Of a stretch of 64,000 nucleotides of DNA, positions 15,208-23,149 are shown piece after piece. The stretch's first letter is position 1; each line of letters opens with the position of its first letter. The stretch is from Motiliproteus sp047633175. Its GTDB lineage: Bacteria > Pseudomonadota > Gammaproteobacteria > Pseudomonadales > Balneatricaceae. Under the pieces are notes generated by a model. It saw only the letters and a program-made list of their open reading frames with translations, was not told where the DNA came from and did not search any database. The translations under genes and the position numbers were made by a program. The stretch lies in assembly GCA_047633175.1 (NCBI GenBank), contig JBLIEQ010000016.1:1-64000 (forward strand), in the 5' to 3' direction.

Positions 15208-17592
15208 ATGACGAGCAAAACTCTGGCTGTCGAAGCCCTCATTAATCAATTGGATAAGGGTGACGAAGTAGACCGCTGCTATGCGGCCCAAGCCCTCGGG
15301 CATCTGCGAGATGTCCAGGCCCTCGATACCCTATGCCGACACCTGCAGGACGACGACCTCGATGTCTGCATCGACGCCGCCACAGCACTGGGACGCATCG
15401 GTAACGAAGACGCCGTCCAGGGGCTGATCGACGCCCTTCACTACCATGGCGATGCGGATGTGAAACAAGCGGCCGTCGAGGGCCTGTCGGGCTGCGCAAG
15501 TGCCCGGGCAGTTGCCGCCCTGACGCACCTGCTGGAGCGTCCCGACGATATTCAGTGGGGTGAAACTGAAGGTTGGGACGACTGGTGGGATCTGCAGCGG
15601 CAGGCGGTCAAGGCTCTGGGCGATCATGCGGTCACGGCTGCGGTACCGGCCCTCGTCAAGCTGCTCGATAGCGACGACGGTCAGGATATCGAAAGCGAAA
15701 TACTCAAGGCACTGGTACAGATCGATCAGCCCGGCCTGGCAGAGCTGAAGGCACGCGTAAGCCGCGCACCGACAAGACGCCTGAGACGCATCGCCACTGC
15801 CCTGACCTACGGCTCATCCCCCGATGCCGAGGCCCTGTTGTCCGAGCTGCTCGGCCACGCCGATAGCGACGTGCGCCAGGCCGCCACCCTGACACTGATT
15901 ACTGGCACGGCCGGCGATCGCCTCAGCACCCTGGTCAGACTGCTCGACGATCCGGCGCCCGACATTCAGGCCACCGCACTGCAAGGGCTGGAAAGACTTG
16001 AGCCACAGGACAGCCAAAGCCTCGACGATAAGCAACTCGCTGTGCTGCTGAACGCCGACGACAGTCGGGTTCGCTGTGCGGCACTCAGGATGCTGTCACG
16101 ACGGCTTGAGCTTGCCGGATCTCCCTCTCCCGAGTTCAACGACCGGCTGCTGGCAGGGCTTAACAGCCCACAGCAGAAAGAACAGCTGCTGTGCTGCGAG
16201 CTACTGGCCGAAACCGCTCAGACCTCAGCCGCCGGCACCTTGCGAGCACTGCTCGAAGACGAGAATACCGCCGCTGTTGTGCGACTCCGGGCGGTCCAAA
16301 CCCTAGGCCAACTTGGCCTGCGGGACGCCGCCACCCTGGAAGCACTCTGGGCCTGCAGCCAGACCTCTAACACCGCGCTACGGCACGTATCGCTGCAAGC
16401 CCTGCTGGTCCTGAACGCGGCTCCGGACGTTGATCCCCAAGCCCCCCAGCCGCTAACCCTGCTATTCAAGGCCCTGGACGGCACTGCCGTCGACTGGCAG
16501 CCGACACCATTGGTCGAGGATGAGGCACAGGTGGAACAGGAACCCGGACGGATTCCCCTGCTGGCGATCGATGACCAGGGCGCCAGCATCGACTCAACAC
16601 CGCCCGGTATTGAACAGATCCTGGCATCGGTCTCGGACGCCTACCCAGCCCCCCTGGACGAGATGCCCGATGAGGCCCCCATCGCGTCGACGCTGGCGTC
16701 GATCACTCGCAGCAATGTCGAGGCCACTCTGGGCCAGGAACGAGGGCTAAGCAGCGATTCCGAGCGCATCCTCGGCCTTGTTGACGAGCTGCCCGAGGAG
16801 TACAGCGGGTTTGCCGAGGTGGTACATACCAACGCCCGTAGCGGCGAACGCATGATCCATGAGAAACGCCGCAAACCGGAGCAGATTGAAGCCGATCGCC
16901 GGATTATCAGCGCCCGAGTCCTGGGGGGGTGCGATCAGGATGCGGTTTTACAACCCCTGTTAGCCTGCCTGATGAACGAAGATCCAGACCTGCGCCGCGA
17001 AGCTGCCGACAGCCTGGGGCGACTCGCGACCCGTCGCCCCGATCTGCCCGGAATAAGTAATATGCTCGGGCCCATCGCGACTCAGCTGCGAGCCGGCAAC
17101 GAAGAGATCCGGGTGGCCTGTGCTCGCACTCTGGGCGCCCTGAAGCACAAGGCCTCCATACCCGCCCTGCTGGCGGCACTGGACGATCCCGATACCCTGG
17201 TGCGCATCCAGGCGGTTCGCTCGCTGACGGCGATCTCGCTCGGCAAAGGCAAACCCCTGAGCGCAGACGATCACGTGGTGCTGAGCGAGATCACCCCCAA
17301 CCGCATCACCCACGCCATTGTCGACCTTCACGAAGATCCGGAGATCGGCGTTCGCAAGGCGGTGATCGAAGCACTGGTGGAACTACGGAGTCTCGACCTT
17401 AAACTGCTGCTCAAGCTAGGTATGGAAGAGGGCGGCGCCCTCACGCCAGCGGCAGGCCTGGCGCTCAAGGTCCTGGCTCCAGCAGCGGCGACCGAGACCC
17501 TGATCCAGGCCCTGGATGACGCGGTCAGCAGCAGCATCCGCCGCCTGGCGATCCAGATACTACAGGAGATCCATGGGGCCGAAGCCGCCTGA
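15208..17592 (+). CDS. HEAT/PBS-lyase-repeat protein of unknown partner
   Basis: About 794 residues, almost entirely alpha-helical repeats of roughly 30 residues. Many carry the HEAT/PBS-lyase pattern: ALGHLRDVQALDTLCRHLQD, AATALGRIGNEDAVQGLIDA, ACARTLGALKHKASIPALLA, and others in two blocks (about 10-430 and 570-790). They are separated by an acidic, Pro-rich linker. No signal peptide or membrane helix. Such solenoids act as protein-binding scaffolds; similar proteins are seen beside molybdoenzyme and formate dehydrogenase clusters. I chose ATG 15208 because GGAGA lies 5 bp before it; an earlier ATG at 15133 has no ribosome-binding site. First gene of the set leading to mobB, divergent from the iodate reductase operon. 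Its job there is inference: scaffold or maturation factor. Confidence 0.85.
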   Translation: MTSKTLAVEALINQLDKGDEVDRCYAAQALGHLRDVQALDTLCRHLQDDDLDVCIDAATALGRIGNEDAVQGLIDALHYHGDADVKQAAVEGLSGCASARAVAALTHLLERPDDIQWGETEGWDDWWDLQRQAVKALGDHAVTAAVPALVKLLDSDDGQDIESEILKALVQIDQPGLAELKARVSRAPTRRLRRIATALTYGSSPDAEALLSELLGHADSDVRQAATLTLITGTAGDRLSTLVRLLDDPAPDIQATALQGLERLEPQDSQSLDDKQLAVLLNADDSRVRCAALRMLSRRLELAGSPSPEFNDRLLAGLNSPQQKEQLLCCELLAETAQTSAAGTLRALLEDENTAAVVRLRAVQTLGQLGLRDAATLEALWACSQTSNTALRHVSLQALLVLNAAPDVDPQAPQPLTLLFKALDGTAVDWQPTPLVEDEAQVEQEPGRIPLLAIDDQGASIDSTPPGIEQILASVSDAYPAPLDEMPDEAPIASTLASITRSNVEATLGQERGLSSDSERILGLVDELPEEYSGFAEVVHTNARSGERMIHEKRRKPEQIEADRRIISARVLGGCDQDAVLQPLLACLMNEDPDLRREAADSLGRLATRRPDLPGISNMLGPIATQLRAGNEEIRVACARTLGALKHKASIPALLAALDDPDTLVRIQAVRSLTAISLGKGKPLSADDHVVLSEITPNRITHAIVDLHEDPEIGVRKAVIEALVELRSLDLKLLLKLGMEEGGALTPAAGLALKVLAPAAATETLIQALDDAVSSSIRRLAIQILQEIHGAEAA

Positions 17593-17616
17593 AGGTGCTT
17601 CGACGCTGTAATCACC

Positions 17617-20175
17617 ATGACTGGATCCACTCCATCACCCCTCCCGAGGCTTAATATCCGCCAGTGGCTGTTGCTGTTTCTGCCCTTGGCTCTGGCCATT
17701 TACGGGGTGATGCAGACCCATTACTGGCTCACTGTCAGCTCCGAGCGCAGTCAGCTGGCAGAGAGCCAGAATCTGGGGGTGGAACTGTCGCGCAAGGTCG
17801 TGGCCGATCACCTGGACCAGGTCGTCTCCCAGATCCAGTTTCTGGCCGACCACATCCAGCAACGCAGCCACCCGGGCCGCCTGTCGCCGTTAGAAAAGCA
17901 GGAGACCACCCTGTTCCTCGGGGATTTTAGCCGCCACCAGGCCTGGTTCGATCAGATCCGCTATCTCGACCTGCAAGGCAACGAAATTATCCGTATTAAC
18001 CAGAATCAGGGAGCCCCCCAGGCGGTCGCCGAGGCGGCGCTGCAGAACAAGTCGGGGCGATATTACTTCAGCAAGCTGTCCTCCCTAAAACCGGCGCAGG
18101 TCTATATCTCTCCCCTGGACCTGAACGTCGAAGACGATCAGATCCAGCTGCCGGTCAAACCCACTATTCGGGTGGGGGTTGGTATCCACTCCGCCCGGGG
18201 CGAAAGGGTGGGCTATCTGCTGCTCAACTATCAGGGACAGCAGTTGATCGACGATTTCAAGCTGGCATCCCGTCATATAGCTAACCAGATGATGCTGGTC
18301 AACGCCCTGGGATACTGGCTTATCAGCCCTGTCGAAGGCCAAAACTGGGGGTTTATGCTAGATCACAACCAGCGATTCTCCAACCGCTTCTCCGAAGAAT
18401 GGCGCAGGATCCAGGTCAGCTCTGCCGGTCAGTTCGAGAGCCCCGAGGGTCTCTTTAGCTACAACACCGTCCAGCCTTACCACAATACGGCCCCGCAGCC
18501 CGACGTGCTAAGCGATGCCGAAGAGCAAACCGATTACTGGAAGGTGGTCTCCTTTACACCGAACCCCCTGCTCAACGCTCCCCGGCAACAGTTTCTCAAC
18601 AACAACGGGGTGATTTACCTGTTTTCGCTGTTGCTGGCGCTGCTGGGTACCGGCATCATCACCCGGGCACGCCAGCACAACGAAGCCGCTCAACTGCAAA
18701 GCCTCTACGAACGCAGCTTCCGGCATGTGCTGGATAACATCCAGCTGGCGGCGATCATTCTCACCCCCCAGGGACAGGTCACCTACTGCAACGACTATTT
18801 CCTGCAGCTGACCGGTTACCGGCGCGAGGAACTATTAGGGCGGGACTGGGTAAACCTGATGCCAGATGACGAACTGCGCTCCGGCCGTTACTCCCGTTTT
18901 CTGGACGATTTGCGGCACAGGCAGCTGACTGAACAGTCTGAGGACAGCCTGTCGACCAAACAGGGACAAATGCTTCAACTTGCCTGGAACAATACCTATA
19001 GCTTCGATGCCGACGGCGAAATCGCCAACCTCACCTTGCTGGGCCGCGATGTCACCCGGCAGCGGGACATCGAAGACCAACTAATCAAGCTCAGCCAAGC
19101 CGTCGAACAAAGTCCCAACACCGTGATGATCACCAACCCCTCAGGACATATCGAATACGTCAACCCTACCTTTTCCGAGCTCACCGGCTATGCACCCGAG
19201 GAGGTGCTGGGCCAGCGCCCCAGCCTGTTGCAATCGGGGCATACTGACCCGGAGGTGTACCGGGCGATGTGGCAACAGATCAGTCAGGGAAAGACCTGGA
19301 CAGGGACCCTCCAGAACCGCAAGAAGAACGGCGATATCTACTGGGAGAAGACCACCATTTCTCCTATCTATGATAACTACGCCAAGGTCCGCCACTACCT
19401 GTCGCTTAAAGAGGACATCACCGATCTGCTCCTGCTGGAGCTGGAGGTGAAGCGCCAGAGCGAGGAGACCCTCAAGAACAGGGAGCTGGCCGCCGTAGGA
19501 CAGATGGCCACAATGGTCGCCCACGACTTGCGCAACCCTTTGAGCTCCATCAAGATGGCGTTGCAGATCCTCAGCAAGAAGCAATCGTCACCGACCGCCG
19601 GTGAGTTCAAGGAGCTGATCGGCATCTCCCAGGAGCAGATCCGTTATATGGAGGGAATCATCAGCGACCTGCTCAGCTACTCCTGCCCGGCCAGACTCAA
19701 GCCTGAGTGGCTGACCCTGGAGAAACTGATGGAAACGACGGTAATCAGCTTGCAGAAACAGATCCAAGAGCAGGAAATCCAAGTGACAGAAGATTATCAG
19801 AAAGGCCTACCTACCCTGCTCGGCGATCCCGTGCATTTACGCCAGGTGTTCAGCAACCTGATCATCAACGCCATCCAGGCGACCGAAGGCCAGCCCGATC
19901 CGACAATAGCCATCAGCGTGACTCTGCTGATGACCGATAGCAACCCGAAGATCAAGGTTACCCTAACCGATAATGGACCCGGGATAGATCCCTGCCTGAG
20001 CACCAAGGTGTTCCAGCCGTTTTTCACCAGCAAGGCTAAGGGAACCGGGTTGGGGCTGGCGATCGTCAAGCAGCGGGTCGAGCGGCACCGGGGCACCATC
20101 GATCTGGTCGCCATTAAAGACGGTGGAACCCAGGCTTGCCTAATACTGCCGCTAAATCCAGAAGTCAGCCACTGA
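17617..20175 (+). CDS. Membrane sensor histidine kinase with periplasmic sensor domain and two PAS domains
   Basis: 852 residues. Transmembrane helices lie at about 17-35 and 327-347, enclosing a periplasmic dCache-like sensor of about 290 residues. Two PAS domains follow (about 360-475 and 488-610; motifs VTYCNDYFLQLTGY and IEYVNPTFSELTGY). The HisKA box has phospho-acceptor H636 in VAHDLRNPLSS. The ATPase has the N box NLIINAIQA, DNGPGID and GTGLGLAIV. It is the partner of the NtrC-type regulator 38 bp downstream and starts 24 bp after the HEAT-repeat gene. The arrangement resembles AioS/AioR of arsenite oxidase loci, so it may sense the oxyanion or a redox cue in the periplasm; the signal cannot be read from sequence. 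Confidence 0.9.
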   Translation: MTGSTPSPLPRLNIRQWLLLFLPLALAIYGVMQTHYWLTVSSERSQLAESQNLGVELSRKVVADHLDQVVSQIQFLADHIQQRSHPGRLSPLEKQETTLFLGDFSRHQAWFDQIRYLDLQGNEIIRINQNQGAPQAVAEAALQNKSGRYYFSKLSSLKPAQVYISPLDLNVEDDQIQLPVKPTIRVGVGIHSARGERVGYLLLNYQGQQLIDDFKLASRHIANQMMLVNALGYWLISPVEGQNWGFMLDHNQRFSNRFSEEWRRIQVSSAGQFESPEGLFSYNTVQPYHNTAPQPDVLSDAEEQTDYWKVVSFTPNPLLNAPRQQFLNNNGVIYLFSLLLALLGTGIITRARQHNEAAQLQSLYERSFRHVLDNIQLAAIILTPQGQVTYCNDYFLQLTGYRREELLGRDWVNLMPDDELRSGRYSRFLDDLRHRQLTEQSEDSLSTKQGQMLQLAWNNTYSFDADGEIANLTLLGRDVTRQRDIEDQLIKLSQAVEQSPNTVMITNPSGHIEYVNPTFSELTGYAPEEVLGQRPSLLQSGHTDPEVYRAMWQQISQGKTWTGTLQNRKKNGDIYWEKTTISPIYDNYAKVRHYLSLKEDITDLLLLELEVKRQSEETLKNRELAAVGQMATMVAHDLRNPLSSIKMALQILSKKQSSPTAGEFKELIGISQEQIRYMEGIISDLLSYSCPARLKPEWLTLEKLMETTVISLQKQIQEQEIQVTEDYQKGLPTLLGDPVHLRQVFSNLIINAIQATEGQPDPTIAISVTLLMTDSNPKIKVTLTDNGPGIDPCLSTKVFQPFFTSKAKGTGLGLAIVKQRVERHRGTIDLVAIKDGGTQACLILPLNPEVSH

Positions 20176-20213
20176 GGCCCATTGCTTGTGGACGAGAGCT
20201 TGAGGACGAGAGT

Positions 20214-21569
20214 ATGAGCCAACTACTTATCATCGACGACGACCTGGCCATCTGCCGGATGCTGGAGCTGCACTTTAGGATCGAAGGCCACTCGGTGAGC
20301 GTCGCTCATTCGGTGGACGAAGGCCTAGCCAGTGCACTCCAGACTCCACCGGAACTGATTATTCTGGATATCCGCATGAGCGGAAAAAGTGGCCTGGAGG
20401 GACTGCTGGAATTTAAGATCCAGGCCCCGAATGCCCGGGTAATTATGATCACCGCTTTCCATGATATGGAGAGCACCATCCAGGCGATGCAGGGCGGGGC
20501 CGACGATTACATCCACAAGCCCATCGACCTGGTGCAACTGGATAAAGCGGTCCGCAACGCATTTCAGCACAGCCAGCCTTCTGATACAGAGCTGGACCTG
20601 GTTGCCCACATCGTCAGCTCAAGCGCCATGGTTGGTAGCAGCAGCGCCATGCGGGAGGTGTTCAAGACCATCGGCCGGGTATCCGGCAATACCGCCACCG
20701 TGCTGATCACCGGCGAGAGCGGCACCGGCAAAGAACTAGTAGCCAGGGCGATCCACAACGCCAGTGACCGCCGCGACGGCCCCTTTGTAGCGATCAACTG
20801 CGCGGCACTGGTGGAGACTCTGCTGGAGTCCGAGATGTTCGGCCACGAGCGGGGATCCTTCAGCGGCGCGGTCAGCCAGCAGCTAGGTAAATTCGCCCTA
20901 GCGGAGAACGGCACCCTTTTTCTCGACGAAGTGGGCGAGCTCTCTTTGACGATTCAGGCCAAGCTATTGCGAGTCCTACAGGAAAGGGAATTTGTTCCCC
21001 TGGGCGGCAAGAAGGCGCTAACCACCAACGCCCGAATCATCACCGCGACCAATGTAAACCTCCAGGAAGCGGTTAAACAGAAGCGTTTCAGGGAAGATAT
21101 TTACTACCGTCTGGAGGTGGTCCAGATACAGCTTCCGCCCCTGCGCGAAAGGCAGGAAGATATCATTGACCTAGTCCCCGTCCTGCTCAGCCGCATTAAC
21201 CGCGACCTCAACGCCGGGGTGACTCGGGTGTCCAGCGACGTTATGGAGGCATTACAGGCGCATCGCTGGCCCGGCAATGTACGGGAACTTGAGAATGTGC
21301 TGACCAAAGCCGTGGCCCTGTGCCCCTCATCCTGCCTGACCCCTGACCTGCTACCCACCGCCCTGCAGGGGCTATCCATCGATGCGGTAGTCGCCCAACC
21401 CTCACTCGATAACCCTCAAGCCCGGTGCAGCCTGAAAGAGATGGAGCAAGCCCACGTGTACTCGGTACTCCAGGAAACCGACGGCCATAAGGGCCAGGCC
21501 TGTGAAATCCTCGGTATCTCCCGCCCCCGTCTGCAGCGCATGCTTGCCGACTTCAATCAGGCCCTGTAA
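20214..21569 (+). CDS. NtrC-family sigma-54-dependent response regulator
   Basis: 451 residues from the ATG at 20214, preceded by GAGG; an upstream in-frame start at 20136 would overlap the kinase gene. Domains: receiver 1-120 with phospho-acceptor D52 (ILDIRMSGKSG); AAA+ domain about 140-375 with Walker A GESGTGKE and Walker B GTLFLDEVGEL; Fis-type DNA-binding helix-turn-helix at the C-terminus (AQ/ACEILGISRPRLQRM). The loop that contacts sigma-54, normally GAFTGA, reads GSFSGA (214-219), an unusual double substitution. Expected to activate sigma-54 promoters when phosphorylated by the adjacent kinase. Likely targets are its own operon and the divergent reductase operon; this is inference. 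Confidence 0.92.
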   Translation: MSQLLIIDDDLAICRMLELHFRIEGHSVSVAHSVDEGLASALQTPPELIILDIRMSGKSGLEGLLEFKIQAPNARVIMITAFHDMESTIQAMQGGADDYIHKPIDLVQLDKAVRNAFQHSQPSDTELDLVAHIVSSSAMVGSSSAMREVFKTIGRVSGNTATVLITGESGTGKELVARAIHNASDRRDGPFVAINCAALVETLLESEMFGHERGSFSGAVSQQLGKFALAENGTLFLDEVGELSLTIQAKLLRVLQEREFVPLGGKKALTTNARIITATNVNLQEAVKQKRFREDIYYRLEVVQIQLPPLRERQEDIIDLVPVLLSRINRDLNAGVTRVSSDVMEALQAHRWPGNVRELENVLTKAVALCPSSCLTPDLLPTALQGLSIDAVVAQPSLDNPQARCSLKEMEQAHVYSVLQETDGHKGQACEILGISRPRLQRMLADFNQAL

Positions 21570-21581
21570 AGAAGAAAACCG

Positions 21582-22199
21582 ATGACTGTCACCCTAGATA
21601 ACTGTCCGCTGCCCCTGCTGGGCTTCGCCGCCTACAGCGGCACCGGCAAGACCACCCTACTGAAACAGTTGATACCACTGCTCCGCCGACAGGGGTTCCG
21701 GATCGGCATGATCAAACATGCCCACCACCGTTTCGACGTCGATACACCGGGCAAGGACAGCTACGAGTTACGCCATGCCGGCGCGGGCCAAATGCTGATC
21801 GCCTCCCGCCACCGCTGGGCACTGATGACCGAAACAGCGGAGACTGAGGAACCGAGCCTGAACGACCTAGTGAGCCGCCTGGATTTTCGAACCCTCGACC
21901 TGATACTGGTGGAAGGCTTCAGGCACCTTCCCTTCCCTAAGATCGAGCTGACCAGACCCGGCCTCGGTCACGTACCTCTGCACCTCGACGACACTCATAT
22001 CATCGCCGTCGCCACCGACCAGCAGGGAACAGGCAGCCCTCGCCTGCCGGAACTTGACCTGAACGACCCAGAGAAAATCGCCGACTTTGTCGCGAACTTC
22101 GCCCGCCAGCAGACAGAGGCCGAGTTCGTTGCCCCCGCGCCGACAGCCAGTCTCACCGCTCTCGCGGACCCAGCTACCGTCGTCGAGAAACAACCTTAG
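21582..22199 (+). CDS. mobB: Molybdopterin-guanine dinucleotide biosynthesis adaptor MobB
   Basis: GTP-binding protein of 205 residues that assists MobA in making the bis-MGD form of molybdenum cofactor needed by DMSO-reductase-family enzymes such as the IdrA-like protein. P-loop GFAAYSGTGKTTLLKQLIP at residues 11-29, IKHAHHRFDVDTPGKDSYEL and the RHAGA segment are diagnostic, and VEGFRHLPFPKIEL matches the Walker B region. It is longer than E. coli MobB (about 175) by an Ala/Pro-rich tail. It starts 13 bp after the regulator gene, in the same transcription unit. Its presence ties the HEAT/kinase/regulator set to a molybdoenzyme. Confidence 0.92.
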   Translation: MTVTLDNCPLPLLGFAAYSGTGKTTLLKQLIPLLRRQGFRIGMIKHAHHRFDVDTPGKDSYELRHAGAGQMLIASRHRWALMTETAETEEPSLNDLVSRLDFRTLDLILVEGFRHLPFPKIELTRPGLGHVPLHLDDTHIIAVATDQQGTGSPRLPELDLNDPEKIADFVANFARQQTEAEFVAPAPTASLTALADPATVVEKQP

Positions 22200-22208
22200 A
22201 GAGAGACG

Positions 22209-22408
22209 ATGAAACTAATCACCCGCTCAACCTTCGAGGCCCTCAGGCTAAACGATCTGAACGAATACGACGCCGATGCCAGCGGCCACACCCAGCTCGT
22301 CAGACTCTATAAAGACGGCAAGCTGATCGCCAAGAAAAAAACCCGAAAAAATCGGTGCGCTATTTCGCTATCGCCGGCTATGAGAGATACCTGCCGAACT
22401 CCGACTGA
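22209..22408 (+). pseudogene. Small conserved-looking gene with a one-base frameshift
   Basis: Starts 10 bp after mobB with a purine-rich ribosome-binding site (GAGAGAGACG). The frame reads MKLITRSTFEALRLNDLNEY, DADASGHTQLVRLYKDGKLI, then AKKK. At the A7 run (22335-22341) or A6 run (22346-22351), the sensible continuation shifts by one base: KKSVRYFAIAGYERYLPNSD then TGA at 22406. The spliced product would be 66 residues. The intact frame instead runs into low-quality sequence. It is explained by a missing A, a sequencing error, or slippage on the A-runs. I do not recognise the family. Its place after mobB suggests a small molybdoenzyme accessory protein. Confidence 0.6.
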
Positions 22409-22458
22409 TGCGGTTCGTGCCTCCGTGCACGCTACGATCGCTGTTCTTTGAAGTGGAT

Positions 22459-22478
22459 GGGGGGCCCCCCCCCCCCCC
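22459..22478. repeat. Homopolymer tract G6C14
   Basis: Six G (22459-22464) directly followed by fourteen C (22465-22478). No other homopolymer of this length occurs in the window. The tract is either a slippage-prone site or an assembly/sequencing weak point at the end of the accessory block. Confidence 0.9.
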
Positions 22479-23064
22479 GAAAGGCAAAGAATGCAGGGCC
22501 CCGTTGCAGAGCCTTGGAAACAGTAACGCTTCAGAGCTTGTTAAGATCGACGCCTGTGACAACTCCAGCAGCTCCCGCAGTGCCACCGAGAAGATGGCAT
22601 AGTCGTGCACCCTGGCCGAACGGCATCTCATCGAGCATCAGTTTCCAGCGCCCTACCGCAGCGCATGGAACGCCAACCACGGCTCCCACTCATTCTCGGC
22701 CTCATCAGTGTCCAACACCCGCCTCGTCAGGTTGCGCTGTTGGATATTCAGGCTGGATTTCATAGCGCCGCAAGCGCGTACCCGCAGGGCGGTTTAGCAG
22801 GGACACGCTTTTGATGGACAAAGACGTTCGAATGCCGGGGTGCGGGGCCGCTGTCAGCTCCCGACAACAACGGCATCCCTGCAGGCAATGGCCAGGAGCG
22901 GCTTTGCTTCACTTTCTTTGTCGCTACAAACAAATGAAGTCGCCGGGAGGCGCGACCATAGTTTGATTAAAAAGACAATAATACAGAATTAACTTCTGCA
23001 ACACTTAACTAGGACATAGCCAAAAAAAAACCTCCTTGCACCATTCCTGCTCAAAGGCTTCCCT

Positions 23065-23096
23065 CTCTGACTGCTACACTCTTGTTCTAGTCAGAG
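23065..23096. promoter_or_regulatory. Perfect 8-bp inverted repeat upstream of the sugar transferase
   Basis: CTCTGACT (23065-23072) and AGTCAGAG (23089-23096) are exact complements separated by 16 bases. They lie just before a TATACT -10-like sequence at 23110 and about 55 bp before the start codon. It could be an operator for a dimeric regulator or a transcript hairpin. Confidence 0.5.
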
Positions 23097-23149
23097 CAGT
23101 GGGGATCGCTATACTCTGGACATAAACGGGCTAAGGAAGGTACCGTCTG

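Larger units (their letters stand above)
22409..23149. other. Gene-poor junction after the molybdenum block
   Basis: About 740 bp with short, unconvincing frames in all directions. It holds the G6C14 tract, then GC-rich text whose last part (about 22790-22960) looks like a dispersed intergenic element, and an AT-rich promoter zone before the sugar transferase. On the minus strand, 22640-22760 gives a short protein-like stretch (LNIQQRNLTRRVLDTDEAEN), but stops interrupt it nearby; it may be a remnant. No function can be assigned. Confidence 0.5.
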
